In this document: in pieces, positions 44,365-53,867 of the stretch | Position numbering within the stretch: the first letter of the stretch is position 1 | Layout of the letters: every line of letters begins with the position of its first letter | Source: an uncultured Chryseobacterium sp. | GTDB lineage: Bacteria; Bacteroidota; Bacteroidia; Flavobacteriales; Weeksellaceae | NCBI GenBank assembly: GCA_913778275.1 | Contig: CAJYWN010000002.1 | Span: 139,657-203,656 of the forward strand | Length of the DNA: 64,000 bases | Direction: 5' to 3' | Translations under genes and position numbers: made by a program | The notes under the pieces: model-generated | Seen by the model: the letters and a program-made list of their open reading frames with translations, nothing else | The model's database searches: none | Told to the model about the DNA's origin: nothing

Positions 44365-45748
44365 CTCCTTCTTTTGCTTTATAAGTTTCACCTGAGATTT
44401 TCAAAATCGATTTTAATTCAGCCTGTGCAATTACAGGGAATGTTCTTGCATATAATAAGAATAATACAGAGAAGAACCCGATTGTTCCTAAGTATACACC
44501 CACATCAATAATCGTTGGCTTAAACATCGTCCATGATCCTGGTAAGTAGTCTCTTGAAAGGTTGATAACGATGATATCAAAACGCTCAAACCACATACCG
44601 ATGTTGATGATCAATGCAACGATGAATGTCCAGATAATGTTCGTTCTAAGTCTCTTGAACCAGAAAGAAGCAGGAACAACAAGGTTACAGATAATCAATG
44701 ACCAGAAAGCCCACCAGTAAGGTCCTACTGCAGCGCCCGGAGAAAGATATGTAAAGTCTTCAAATCTTGATCCGGAATACCATCCGATGAAATACTCCGT
44801 GGCATAAGCTACCGTCACCATACCTCCTGTTAAGATGATTACGATGTTCATAATTTCGATATGATACATGGTGATGTAATCTTCAAGGTGGCATACTTTT
44901 CTTGCAATCAACAATAAGGTCTGTACCATTGCGAATCCGGAGAAGATCGCACCGGCAACGAAGTAAGGAGGGTAGATTGTAGAGTGCCATCCTTTAATAA
45001 CCGAAGTTGCGAAGTCGAAGGATACGGTGGTGTGTACCGAGAATACAAGAGGTGTTGCCAAACCTGCAAGAACTAAAGAAAGTTCTTCAAATCTTTGCCA
45101 GTGTTTTGCTTTACCTCCCCATCCGAATGCAAGGAATGTATAAATTTTCTTAGTCCAAGGCGTTTTAGCTCTGTCTCTGATCATTGCAAAGTCAGGGATA
45201 AGACCCATAAACCAGAATACTGTTGATACCGAGAAATACGTAGAGATCGCAAATACGTCCCAAAGTAGAGGAGAGTTGAAGTTCCCCCAAAGAGAACCGA
45301 ACTGGTTTGGTAATGGGAAAACCCAATATCCTACCCAAACTCTACCCATGTGAATTACCGGGAAGATTGCTGCCTGTACTACCGCGAAGATCGTCATTGC
45401 TTCTGCAGATCTGTTTACAGACATTCTCCATCTTTGTCTAAATAATAATAATACCGCTGAGATTAGGGTTCCGGCGTGACCGATACCTACCCACCATACG
45501 AAGTTGGTAATATCCCAACCCCAGTTAATAGTTCTGTTAAGCCCCCATGCTCCAATACCTGTTCCGATAGTATAAGCGATACACCCAAATCCATAGATGA
45601 ATAGAACCAGGGCTGCATATAATGAGATCCACCATAATTTCCCTGCTCTTTCTTCGATAGGTCGTGCAATATCTTCCGTGATATCGTGATAAGTTTTGTG
45701 ACCAATAATCAGAGGTTCCCTTATCGGAGCTTCGTAATGTCCTGACAT
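44351..45748 (-). CDS. actC: alternative complex III subunit ActC (NrfD/PsrC type)
   Basis: 465 residues, ten membrane spans. The integral quinol-oxidising subunit of ACIII, beside the Fe-S subunit ActB. Hallmarks: GINRTINWGWDITNFVWW-like region (LNRTINWGWDITNFVWWVG), IGHAGTLISAVLLLFRQRWR, HTTVSFDFATSVIKGWHST and YFVAGAIFSGFA. Cytoplasmic C-terminus with EGDEHH. Positioned third in the actABCDEF order. Confidence 0.95.
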   Translation of the reverse strand: MSGHYEAPIREPLIIGHKTYHDITEDIARPIEERAGKLWWISLYAALVLFIYGFGCIAYTIGTGIGAWGLNRTINWGWDITNFVWWVGIGHAGTLISAVLLLFRQRWRMSVNRSAEAMTIFAVVQAAIFPVIHMGRVWVGYWVFPLPNQFGSLWGNFNSPLLWDVFAISTYFSVSTVFWFMGLIPDFAMIRDRAKTPWTKKIYTFLAFGWGGKAKHWQRFEELSLVLAGLATPLVFSVHTTVSFDFATSVIKGWHSTIYPPYFVAGAIFSGFAMVQTLLLIARKVCHLEDYITMYHIEIMNIVIILTGGMVTVAYATEYFIGWYSGSRFEDFTYLSPGAAVGPYWWAFWSLIICNLVVPASFWFKRLRTNIIWTFIVALIINIGMWFERFDIIVINLSRDYLPGSWTMFKPTIIDVGVYLGTIGFFSVLFLLYARTFPVIAQAELKSILKISGETYKAKEGDEHH

Positions 45749-45773
45749 TTTTTACCTATTTATTATTTAAACT

Positions 45774-48700
45774 TTATTTTTCTACTCTGTTTCTTACTTT
45801 AGCATGATAGAACACGTTTGGTTTTGTTCCGATCTCTTCAAGTAAATAATATCTTCTGTTGTCAGCATATAATTTTCTAACTTCAGATGATTTGTCATTC
45901 ATGTCTCCGAACTGGATGGATCCCGTAGTACAAGCTTTTGAACAAGCTGTCTGGAATTCTCCGTCCTTCACGATTCTGTTCTCCTTTTTAGCCTCAAGAA
46001 TAGTGGTCTGAGTCATTTGGATACACAATGAGCATTTCTCCATAACCCCTCTTGTTCTTACTACTACGTCAGGATTCAGTACCATTCTTCCAAGATCGTT
46101 GTTCATGTTGAAATCGAACTTGTCATTCAGGTTATAAGTAAACCAGTTGAAACGTCTTACTTTGTACGGACAGTTGTTTGCACAATATCTTGTACCGATA
46201 CATCTGTTGTAAGCCATGTGGTTTTGTCCCTGTGTACCGTGTGATGTTGCCGCTACCGGACACACCGTTTCACAAGGTGCATGGTTACAGTGCTGACACA
46301 TTACCGGCTGGAAGATTACATCAGGATTATCAGCAGGGTGGTTCAATGCACCGCCTTCGCTGTTGAATGCTGTTCCGTATAATTCAGGAACGGCCATTCC
46401 TTCTTTCAATCCTTCGTATACTTCCACTTTCTGTCTTGCAGAATAGTAACGGTCGATTCTTAACCAATACATATCTCTGGACATTCTGATCTCTTCTTTT
46501 CCTACTACAGGAACGTTGTTCTCTGCCTGACAGGCAATGATACAAGATCCACAGCCTGTACAAGAGTTAAGGTCGATAGACATATTGAAGTGAGGCCCGA
46601 ATGTATCATCGAAAGCATCCCAAAGATCGATTTTTCTTGCAGGAAGTGCTCCGCTGATGGTATGGTATTCCAAAGGCTTATTCCATCCTTTATGCTCATC
46701 ATCGAATGCTACGTTTAAGAAATCTGCCAAAGGAACTTCTTTAGCAATTTCATAACGTCCCATTAGGGTATTCTGAAGCTGGATCCCTGCAAACTCATGG
46801 TCTTCTCCGGTTTTTTCCAATTTAACATTAGATACTGCCAAATTAGAGCCGTCGAATAAAGGATAAGCGTTTACTCCTGTATCAGCTGTTGCTCCTGAGT
46901 TTTTCTTACCGTATCCAAGTGCAAGACCTACAGATCCTTCCGCTTGTCCCGGTTGAACAAATACAGGAACATTTTCTATTTTTACTCCGTTTACAGTAAG
47001 GTTTACGATAGAACCGTCTAACTGCATTCTCGCGTTAAGATCGTTATCAATACCCAATCTTTCTGCGTCTTTCGGAGACATTGTCAAATAATTATCCCAA
47101 GACATTCTTGTGATCGGGTCCGGTAATTCCTGCAGCCAAGGGTTATTGGCCTGAGTTCCGTCTCCCATTGCTGTTTTGGTATACAATACCAGTTCTAAAT
47201 CAGATGCTTTGAAGCTTCCTAATTCAGCAACTGCCTGAGCGGCATTTCCACCTGCATACGATAATGTTGTTGCATTGGAAGAAGTATTGAATCCATTATA
47301 TAAAGCTTTGTTGAATGAAGTTCCTCCCAAAAGAGAAGATGCATTCGCTTTCAAATAATCGTAGTAATTGTTGGCAGCGTTGTTTTTACCGTTTTTCCAA
47401 ACCAATAGAGATTCTTCGATCTGTCTTGATTTGTAGATTTTCTGGATGGTTGGCTGCATTAATGTATATACTCCTGTCTGTGGTTCGATATCTCCCCAGG
47501 ATTCTAGCCAGTTGGCTACAGGAATTACAGCTTTCGCTGCCTTGTACATTTCGTTTTTCTTATCTGCAATAGCGATCACATAAGGAACTTTTGTTAAAGA
47601 TTTTTTGAAATCTTCTCCTTTGTGATAAGAGTAAATGGGGTCTACATTATTAGCGATCAATACACCAACCTGACCTGCATTAACCCATCCAAGGAATTCC
47701 TGGAATCTCGCTTTGTCAAATTCTTTTAACAAGTTTGCTTTACCTGTGAAAGCCACAGAAGCAAGCTTTTGGTTGATAAGGTGTGCTAAAACCTGAGCTC
47801 CTTTTGAACCGTCAGCGAAAACGACAGCTTTGTTTCCTTTTGCCTGTAGTTCTTTAGCGATTTCAGAAGCTGTTTTATCTGAAGTTCCGCCACCAACGAC
47901 AGCATTGTAAACTTCCACTAACGTTTTATTTACCTGGCTTGGCTTTAATCTGTATCTTGAATCTGCATTAGCACCAGTCAATGACATGTTTGATTCCACC
48001 TGAATGTGTCTCAACATGTTTGGTCCCGGCTTTCTTGCAGCAGCGTAAGAAGATTCTAATCCTCCTCCGTTGTAGTCTCCTAAGAAATCTGCCTGGAAAG
48101 AAACTACCAATTCAGTTCCTCTAAGGTCATAAACAGGTAATGCTCTTGTTCCGAAAACTTCCTGAGCTGCATCTAAGCCAGCGGCATAAGGATAAGCATC
48201 GTATGTTACTAATTCTGCTGTAGGAAATTTTGCTTTAAACTCAGCGAATAATTTTTTGAATGTAGGGGAAGCGAAAGAATGTGATAATAATACGATTCTT
48301 TTTCCTGCTGCATTAGCCTCTTCCAATCCTTTGATCACGAAACTGTCTACTTTATCGAAAGTTTCATCTTTACCTTCAAATTTAGGCTGCTTTACTTTAT
48401 CATTGTCATAAAGTGAAAGTACGCTTGCCTGTGCTCTTGCACTTGTTTTTCCTAAGTCTCCCGCTGTAGGGTTTGGTTCGATTTTAATAGGTCTTCCTTC
48501 TCTTGTTTTTACTAAAACACTCGCAAAGTCAAAACCATCGAAATATGTTGAAGCGTAATAGTTAGGAATCCCCGGAATGATGTCATGCGGTTTTACCACA
48601 TAAGGAATCGTTTTGATTACCGGAGCTTCACATGCAGCTAATGTAACCGCTGCAGTAGAGAATCCTAATAGTTTTAAGAAATCTCTTCTTGAAGTACTGG

Positions 48701-48836
48701 ATCCGTTCTTTTCAGCATCTCCAAGGAAATCTTCTACCGGAATTTCTTCCTGGAACTCTTTCTGAGCCAGCTTGTTATTTAGAGCCGGATCTTTAAGTTC
48801 GTGAATACTTCTAAATTGTATTTTGTTTGAAGCCAT
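45774..48836 (-). CDS. actB: alternative complex III subunit ActB (molybdopterin-like/Fe-S)
   Basis: 1020 residues. N-terminal targeting region with a twin-arginine motif SRRDFLKLLGFSTAA and a lipobox-like ALAACEAP, so it is exported folded and probably lipid-anchored. The middle is the molybdopterin-oxidoreductase-like fold (no cofactor is known in the family). The C-terminal quarter is a ferredoxin-like domain with Cys clusters CTGCGSCIIACQ, CQHCNHAPCETVCP, RYCANNCPY and CSLCIQMTQ, binding 3Fe-4S and 4Fe-4S clusters. It passes electrons from quinol to ActA. Confidence 0.95.
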   Translation of the reverse strand: MASNKIQFRSIHELKDPALNNKLAQKEFQEEIPVEDFLGDAEKNGSSTSRRDFLKLLGFSTAAVTLAACEAPVIKTIPYVVKPHDIIPGIPNYYASTYFDGFDFASVLVKTREGRPIKIEPNPTAGDLGKTSARAQASVLSLYDNDKVKQPKFEGKDETFDKVDSFVIKGLEEANAAGKRIVLLSHSFASPTFKKLFAEFKAKFPTAELVTYDAYPYAAGLDAAQEVFGTRALPVYDLRGTELVVSFQADFLGDYNGGGLESSYAAARKPGPNMLRHIQVESNMSLTGANADSRYRLKPSQVNKTLVEVYNAVVGGGTSDKTASEIAKELQAKGNKAVVFADGSKGAQVLAHLINQKLASVAFTGKANLLKEFDKARFQEFLGWVNAGQVGVLIANNVDPIYSYHKGEDFKKSLTKVPYVIAIADKKNEMYKAAKAVIPVANWLESWGDIEPQTGVYTLMQPTIQKIYKSRQIEESLLVWKNGKNNAANNYYDYLKANASSLLGGTSFNKALYNGFNTSSNATTLSYAGGNAAQAVAELGSFKASDLELVLYTKTAMGDGTQANNPWLQELPDPITRMSWDNYLTMSPKDAERLGIDNDLNARMQLDGSIVNLTVNGVKIENVPVFVQPGQAEGSVGLALGYGKKNSGATADTGVNAYPLFDGSNLAVSNVKLEKTGEDHEFAGIQLQNTLMGRYEIAKEVPLADFLNVAFDDEHKGWNKPLEYHTISGALPARKIDLWDAFDDTFGPHFNMSIDLNSCTGCGSCIIACQAENNVPVVGKEEIRMSRDMYWLRIDRYYSARQKVEVYEGLKEGMAVPELYGTAFNSEGGALNHPADNPDVIFQPVMCQHCNHAPCETVCPVAATSHGTQGQNHMAYNRCIGTRYCANNCPYKVRRFNWFTYNLNDKFDFNMNNDLGRMVLNPDVVVRTRGVMEKCSLCIQMTQTTILEAKKENRIVKDGEFQTACSKACTTGSIQFGDMNDKSSEVRKLYADNRRYYLLEEIGTKPNVFYHAKVRNRVEK

Positions 48837-48858
48837 TTATACTTCTAATTTTTAGTTA

Positions 48859-50220
48859 TTAATAATGACATTTACCACACTCAAGACCTCCAATTGCATC
48901 TACAGTAATCTTACCACCATCTTTAGGGTATTGTTTTTTCAACTTGTCATGTAGATTCTTGAAGTATTCTTTATTATAACCGTTGTTCATATCAACTTCA
49001 GTAGTTCTGTGACATTCGATACACCATCCCATTGTGAAGTCATTAGCCATCTGAACAACATTCATTGTGTCAATTTTACCGTGGCAGGCTTTACATACAA
49101 CATCAATTTTGTTGTTTGGATTCTTTTTGTTGAAAGAATTGATGATTGCCTGCTCACCAGCTACAACGTGCTGAGCGTGGTTGAAGTAAACGAAATCCGG
49201 CATATTGTGGATTCTTGTCCATTCAACCGGCTGAGATTTTCCTGTGTACTGTTGTTTTGCAGGATCCCAACCTGTAGCAGCATAGATTTTCTGAATTTCT
49301 CCGTCATAGAAAGCCTTGTCTTTTCCTGGTTCCATGTAGTGTTCTGCGTTGTATTCTGAAATTGTTCTGTGACAGTTCATACAAACGTTCATAGAAGGGA
49401 TTTCAGATACTTTACCGTACTTGGCACTGGAGTGACATAGCTGACAGTCGATTTTCTGCTCGCCGGCGTGAATTTTATGTGAGAAATAGATAGGCTGTTC
49501 AGGCTTGTACCCTTTGTAAACCCCGATCCACATGATCCAGTTCCACACTCCGTATGCTGCCAGTAAAGCAAGGATTGCGATAAGTCCTTTACCGATATAG
49601 TGGTATTTCTCGTAAATTTCACGGAAAGATTTTACTCTTGTTTCGTTAAGCCCCGCTAAGTCTTCGGATTGTCCTAGTTTAACCAATTGTCTTAGTTTCA
49701 ATAGGATCCAAACCAATAGGCCTGCAATTGCTAAAAGTGAGATGATTACTACGTTGGTAGTAGTAGAGCTGTTTGCCGGTGCGGCTTGAGCTGTGTCTGC
49801 AGCAGAAGCTGCATCTGCTTTTTTCTCTTCCGGAGCCGGAGGATTAGTTGTGTATGCTAAGATGTCGTCAATATCCTTATCGGTAAGATTTGGAAAGACC
49901 TGCATCTCGGTCTTGTTGTACTTTTCAAAAATTTCATTGGCGTACTTGTCTCCAGAAGCCCTAAGCTCCTTGTTGTTCTTGATCCACTTATGAAGCCAGT
50001 CTTTGTCTACACCACCCTCTGTCTTTACCCGTTCTACAACCCCTTTCAAAGGCGGTCCCACAACTTGTTTGTCTAGTGCGTGACATGCAGTACAATTTGC
50101 TTTGAAAAGTTTCTCACCATTCTTAGGATCGCCGTCTTGCCCGTAAATTGAAGCACTGGTTGATAACAATAAGCCTATTGCGATCAACGTTTGTCTATAA
50201 TGCTTTCTCCAACTAATCAT
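48859..50220 (-). CDS. actA: alternative complex III subunit ActA, fused to a monohaem cytochrome c domain
   Basis: 453 residues with six CxxCH motifs. The first, CTACH (43-47), lies in a class I cytochrome c domain right after the signal peptide. A Pro/Ala linker and one span (about 155-175) follow. Then comes the pentahaem ActA part with CQLCH, CMNCH, CKACH, CIECH and CGKCH. The fused N-terminal domain could serve as built-in electron acceptor or shuttle to the oxidase. First gene of the operon, with a -7 box 48 nt upstream. Confidence 0.92.
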   Translation of the reverse strand: MISWRKHYRQTLIAIGLLLSTSASIYGQDGDPKNGEKLFKANCTACHALDKQVVGPPLKGVVERVKTEGGVDKDWLHKWIKNNKELRASGDKYANEIFEKYNKTEMQVFPNLTDKDIDDILAYTTNPPAPEEKKADAASAADTAQAAPANSSTTTNVVIISLLAIAGLLVWILLKLRQLVKLGQSEDLAGLNETRVKSFREIYEKYHYIGKGLIAILALLAAYGVWNWIMWIGVYKGYKPEQPIYFSHKIHAGEQKIDCQLCHSSAKYGKVSEIPSMNVCMNCHRTISEYNAEHYMEPGKDKAFYDGEIQKIYAATGWDPAKQQYTGKSQPVEWTRIHNMPDFVYFNHAQHVVAGEQAIINSFNKKNPNNKIDVVCKACHGKIDTMNVVQMANDFTMGWCIECHRTTEVDMNNGYNKEYFKNLHDKLKKQYPKDGGKITVDAIGGLECGKCHY

Positions 50221-50267
50221 TTAAATTATCTTATGTTAGTAAAATATTGAACATTCAATCAATTCGG

Positions 50268-50275
50268 CAAAAATA
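50268..50275 (-). promoter_or_regulatory. -7 box of the ACIII operon
   Basis: TATTTTTG on the minus strand, 47 nt upstream of the actA ATG. The -33 element is not clear. Confidence 0.55.
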
Positions 50276-50358
50276 ATATATTTAACAGGAATTTAACGGC
50301 ATATAGAAAGGGGAAAATATCATTTACGTTTAATTTGTATTGATTCTAAATAACTGTA

Positions 50359-50390
50359 TTTGGTATAATTTTTTAATTTGTCTAAATTTG
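50359..50390 (+). promoter_or_regulatory. promoter of the SPOR gene
   Basis: TTTG (50359-50362), 20-nt spacer, TAAATTTG (50383-50390). Near-ideal flavobacterial sigma-A promoter, with ATG 15 nt after the -7 box, giving a very short leader. Confidence 0.8.
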
Positions 50391-50405
50391 CGGAAACAAG
50401 TTTAA

Positions 50406-50945
50406 ATGAAAAATTTGATTAAAATATTTTCGATACTATTGTTTGGAGGATTTTATACTCTTGATGCCCAACAAATTGTAAAAAAAGACACCTTATCCGG
50501 GACGGAATTGGTCATGACGATGGATTCTAAGGTAAATGCTGCACTGGAAAGCATTGAGGATAAATGCTCAAGAACCACCAATACAGTCATTTCAAGCGAT
50601 GGCGATGATGATTCCGGGTCTTCCAGACCGACAAAAATCTATGTCCCCAACAGAGAACTCACCAATGCGGAAATATGCAGAAGAAATCCGAGAATTCTAG
50701 GTTACAAAATTCAGATCACAACCGTAAAAAGTAATGAAGAGGCCAATGAGGTTAAGGCGTATTTCAGAAAACGATTTCCAAACTTAAAAGTTGAAACAGA
50801 TGCATCGCTGAGACCGAATTATAAAATTCTTGCGGGAAGCTATTTCACAAAACAAAGTGCCGCATCCGATCTCTCCAGAATAAGAGAATATTTCAAATCG
50901 GCAATCGCTGTACAATACAGAATTTTCTGTGCGGAAGCTAAATAA
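50406..50945 (+). CDS. secreted SPOR-domain protein
   Basis: 179 residues. Signal peptide (MKNLIKIFSILLFGGFYTLDAQQ), a linker of about 70 residues with DGDDDSGSS, then a SPOR domain (about 95-175): LGYKIQITTVKSNEEANEVKAY, KVETDASLRPNYKILAGSYF, KQSAASDLSRI. SPOR domains bind denuded peptidoglycan glycan strands, so the protein probably works in the periplasm at division or remodelling sites. It is closed by a strong terminator. Confidence 0.88.
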   Translation: MKNLIKIFSILLFGGFYTLDAQQIVKKDTLSGTELVMTMDSKVNAALESIEDKCSRTTNTVISSDGDDDSGSSRPTKIYVPNRELTNAEICRRNPRILGYKIQITTVKSNEEANEVKAYFRKRFPNLKVETDASLRPNYKILAGSYFTKQSAASDLSRIREYFKSAIAVQYRIFCAEAK

Positions 50946-50966
50946 ATAAATTTAACCTAAACGTTA

Positions 50967-50998
50967 AAAGCTGAGAATCCATCTCAGCTTTTTTTTTT
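50967..50998 (+). terminator. intrinsic terminator of the SPOR gene
   Basis: AAAGCTGAGA / TCTCAGCTTT, 5-nt loop, then seven further T. Confidence 0.9.
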
Positions 50999-51042
50999 AC
51001 ATCAATTCCACTTGGCAAAATCGAAAAAAGAATAATTATCTG

Positions 51043-52317
51043 CTAATAATAGGTATTTAAAAACCAGAAGAATTCTGTCATTCTCAAATAATTATTTGTT
51101 AAAAGGTAAGCCAGTAAAATACTGACAACAACCGTTAAGAAAGACAGCATCTTCGGTGATTCTTTATAAGCGTAAAAAAGCCATCCCAGCAACAAAGGAT
51201 ATACAAAAACGAAATGTCCTCCGTAAATGTACGACGTATGAAGTCCGAATCTCATAACGCAGTGAATCACAATGTCAAACAGAAATGAAATCATGAGGAC
51301 CTGTACCAGTTTGTTTTTAAAATTGTTATAATAACTCCAAGCGATAAGTGTCAATAAAGAGGCAATAAAAATGTAAGGAATCCATGAAGAATATACCGTC
51401 ATTACCAGGCCTTTATAATGATATCCCATCATGTTATGCTTGTCCCGGATTATGAAGTCTGAGAATAAAATATTTCCGCTAAAAAAGTAGGAAAGAATCA
51501 TATCCCATGTCGGAGTCGAATTGACATTGGAGAATTTTTCATACTGCTCATTGGTCTTGCTGAAGATATTTTCATACTTAAAATCAATTCTGTTCAGATA
51601 CAATAAAACAAAACAAATGAGGGTAAAGGCTATTCTAAAAGCTGCATTTCCAAATTTTTTCCAGTTTCTGAAAAGTCCTTTTTCAAACGCAACAGGAATA
51701 AAAACTTTAGCAATATTGGTCACCGTTAATCCTCCAATGGTAATTCCTGAAAAAGCCAGCGCCAGTGACGGAATTTTTTCTTCTTTTTTAAGTTTTATGG
51801 CTGCGTAATGATTAAATAATGTTAATAAAAATAGCGTATAGGTAAAGTTTTCGGGAGTAAATGAAAGTAAAATTGTCGTTGAAAATGCCCCAAAAAATAG
51901 TATCAGCAAAAGACTAAGGATTAAAGGAAGCCCGATGATATTTTTAAGGTATTTAAAGATCTGCAGAACGCTCAAGCTAATGGCAATATTGCTGAACCAG
52001 GCAAGTATAAAACGAAAATTTCCATTCATTTTACCATCTGAGAAGAGCAATGCCAGTTCGCGAATCCAATTGAAGAAATAATAGGATAAAGGATGTCTTT
52101 CGAAGCTTCCGCCCGTCATTACAATAGATTTGTTATCAAAGCTGAAATAGGCATCCCAAGGAATGCGGGAATCGAAAATGATCTTATAGTGTATGGCGAT
52201 GAAAGATCCCAAATATCCGTAGACGACAAGGAAAAAGAGGAAAATGATCAACTCAGTTCCTGAAGACGGAAATAGTAATTTAAAAAAATGGATGAATTTT
52301 GTTTTGAAGTTTGTCAC
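51043..52317 (-). CDS. DUF6080 family polytopic membrane protein
   Basis: 424 residues with about ten membrane spans. Extracytoplasmic loop after span one (KIIFDSRIPWDAYFSF ... GGSFERHPLSYYFFNW) is characteristic of glycosyltransferase-39-like/DUF6080 proteins in Bacteroidetes. FTPENFTYTLFLLTLFN and the ERHP motif could bind a lipid-linked sugar. Enzyme activity is not shown. Its -7 box overlaps the T run of the terminator from the upstream T9SS gene. Confidence 0.75.
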   Translation of the reverse strand: MTNFKTKFIHFFKLLFPSSGTELIIFLFFLVVYGYLGSFIAIHYKIIFDSRIPWDAYFSFDNKSIVMTGGSFERHPLSYYFFNWIRELALLFSDGKMNGNFRFILAWFSNIAISLSVLQIFKYLKNIIGLPLILSLLLILFFGAFSTTILLSFTPENFTYTLFLLTLFNHYAAIKLKKEEKIPSLALAFSGITIGGLTVTNIAKVFIPVAFEKGLFRNWKKFGNAAFRIAFTLICFVLLYLNRIDFKYENIFSKTNEQYEKFSNVNSTPTWDMILSYFFSGNILFSDFIIRDKHNMMGYHYKGLVMTVYSSWIPYIFIASLLTLIAWSYYNNFKNKLVQVLMISFLFDIVIHCVMRFGLHTSYIYGGHFVFVYPLLLGWLFYAYKESPKMLSFLTVVVSILLAYLLTNNYLRMTEFFWFLNTYY

Positions 52318-52332
52318 CAGTTTATTTTTTTA

Positions 52333-52340
52333 CAAATTTA
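52333..52340 (-). promoter_or_regulatory. -7 box of the DUF6080 gene
   Basis: TAAATTTG on the minus strand, 16 nt before the ATG. Confidence 0.5.
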
Positions 52341-52341
52341 A

Positions 52342-52368
52342 ATAAAAAACTCACCGTATTGGTGAGTT
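52342..52368 (-). terminator. intrinsic terminator of the T9SS-propeller gene
   Basis: AACTCACC (52348-52355) and GGTGAGTT (52361-52368), 5-nt loop, then TTTTATTT on the minus strand. Confidence 0.8.
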
Positions 52369-52435
52369 TATAAAGTTGGTGAATAATGTATTTTTTATTC
52401 TTTCTGAAATTTTTTTATATGTATTCGAATATAAT

Positions 52436-53776
52436 TTATTCTTTGATTATTTTTTCAGAAATAGAAGTTCCATCTGTAAATTCAACCTGGATGATATAAT
52501 TTCCTTTAGGAAGTGAAGAAATATCTGCTTTGGCAGATGACGATTTTAATATTGATTTTCCGCTGAAATCTAAAACTTCAGATGATTTTATTTTCTTATC
52601 AGATTTGATATTGATTTCTCCTTTTGTAGGGTTAGGATAAACAGATAATTTGCTGATTGCTGTATTTAAATCTTTGGTACCTAACGATTGTGAAGACTTA
52701 AACATTCCACCTACAGTAGATGAAGTATTGAAACTACCAGAATAGCAGTTGCTGGCATCAGAGCATCTTACACTTAAATGTTGTACTCCAGTGTCTATCG
52801 TCGTCCATGTAGTACCGTTATCTACACTTTTCCAAGATCCGCCTGCCGAACTTGTTGCTATTAAGATATTAGTGCCCGGAACATAGGTAATATCATTAAT
52901 TCTATTAGCAGCAGTAATGCCTGTAAATGTTACAGTGGACCATGTTGTTCCGCCATCTGTTGTTCTGTAAAGAGCGATAGCTGTAGGATTTGTTCCTATG
53001 AAATTCTTTTTCAGAACGATACCTCTATTGGCATCACTCCACGCCATATCACCATTAACTGTGGCACCTCCAAAATCCGAAAGACTGAATGTGGAACCGG
53101 TAAATGCGATGCTCCATGTTACACCTTTATCAGTAGATTTATAGATACGTCCTTTGTTGGTATAAAAGAAGATATTATCACCAACACCGTAGTATCCTGC
53201 ATTATAACCGTATTCTCCGGATAATGGGTTAACAATACTTGCATTAGCTACCCTTGACCATGTCGTACCCCCGTTGGAGCTGGTGTAAATTTCAAATTCT
53301 CCACTTTCCGGATCTCCGCCTGCCACAACATTGTTGGCATCAAATGCATGAACAAAATTCAAATAAGATTCCCCGGTTGTAGAAAAAGTCTGTTGAGGAG
53401 TCCAGTTTAAACCACCGTCTACCGTTTTGAAAACAGCACCTAAACCATCACTGCTACTAGAAAGTAAAGCACCAACCCAAGCGGTAGTTCCGCTCACTCC
53501 TGAGATATTGGTAATAGTTAATGTAGGATCTCCGACATTAATGGTTCCTGATGTCCAAGTCGTACCACCGTTAGAGGTTTTTGTAAACTCCTGAACATTG
53601 TTTGTGGAGGTCACTCCATCATAAGCAAACGCCCAAACGGTATTGGCATTATAAACTTCAAGCCCTGCAATACCTCTGGATGCAGTTGCAAAACCACTAT
53701 TTTGTGTCGACCAATACTGTGCAAAAGCTGATGAGCTAATTACCAGCGCAAAAGCAGATAGTAAAATTCTTTTCAT
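52436..53776 (-). CDS. T9SS-secreted beta-propeller protein with type A sorting domain
   Basis: 446 residues from MKRILLSAFALVISSSAFAQ; the frame is open 14 codons upstream without support. Tandem YCF48/BNR-like repeats (SNGGTTWSRVAN, KSTDKGVTWSIAF, RTTDGGTTWSTVTF, KSVDNGTTWTTID) form a propeller. The last 75 residues are the type IX secretion sorting domain (LSVYPNPTKGEINIKS, SSLPKGNYIIQVEF). It is exported across the outer membrane and attached or released. Ligand or activity unknown. Monocistronic with terminator. Confidence 0.9.
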   Translation of the reverse strand: MKRILLSAFALVISSSAFAQYWSTQNSGFATASRGIAGLEVYNANTVWAFAYDGVTSTNNVQEFTKTSNGGTTWTSGTINVGDPTLTITNISGVSGTTAWVGALLSSSSDGLGAVFKTVDGGLNWTPQQTFSTTGESYLNFVHAFDANNVVAGGDPESGEFEIYTSSNGGTTWSRVANASIVNPLSGEYGYNAGYYGVGDNIFFYTNKGRIYKSTDKGVTWSIAFTGSTFSLSDFGGATVNGDMAWSDANRGIVLKKNFIGTNPTAIALYRTTDGGTTWSTVTFTGITAANRINDITYVPGTNILIATSSAGGSWKSVDNGTTWTTIDTGVQHLSVRCSDASNCYSGSFNTSSTVGGMFKSSQSLGTKDLNTAISKLSVYPNPTKGEINIKSDKKIKSSEVLDFSGKSILKSSSAKADISSLPKGNYIIQVEFTDGTSISEKIIKE

Positions 53777-53867
53777 AAGATTTCTTTTTTTTGTAAAACT
53801 AATAAAAAAAAGAGACAATTATGATAAAAATATTAATCAAAAAAAAATTATTGCTGTATATTTTCAA

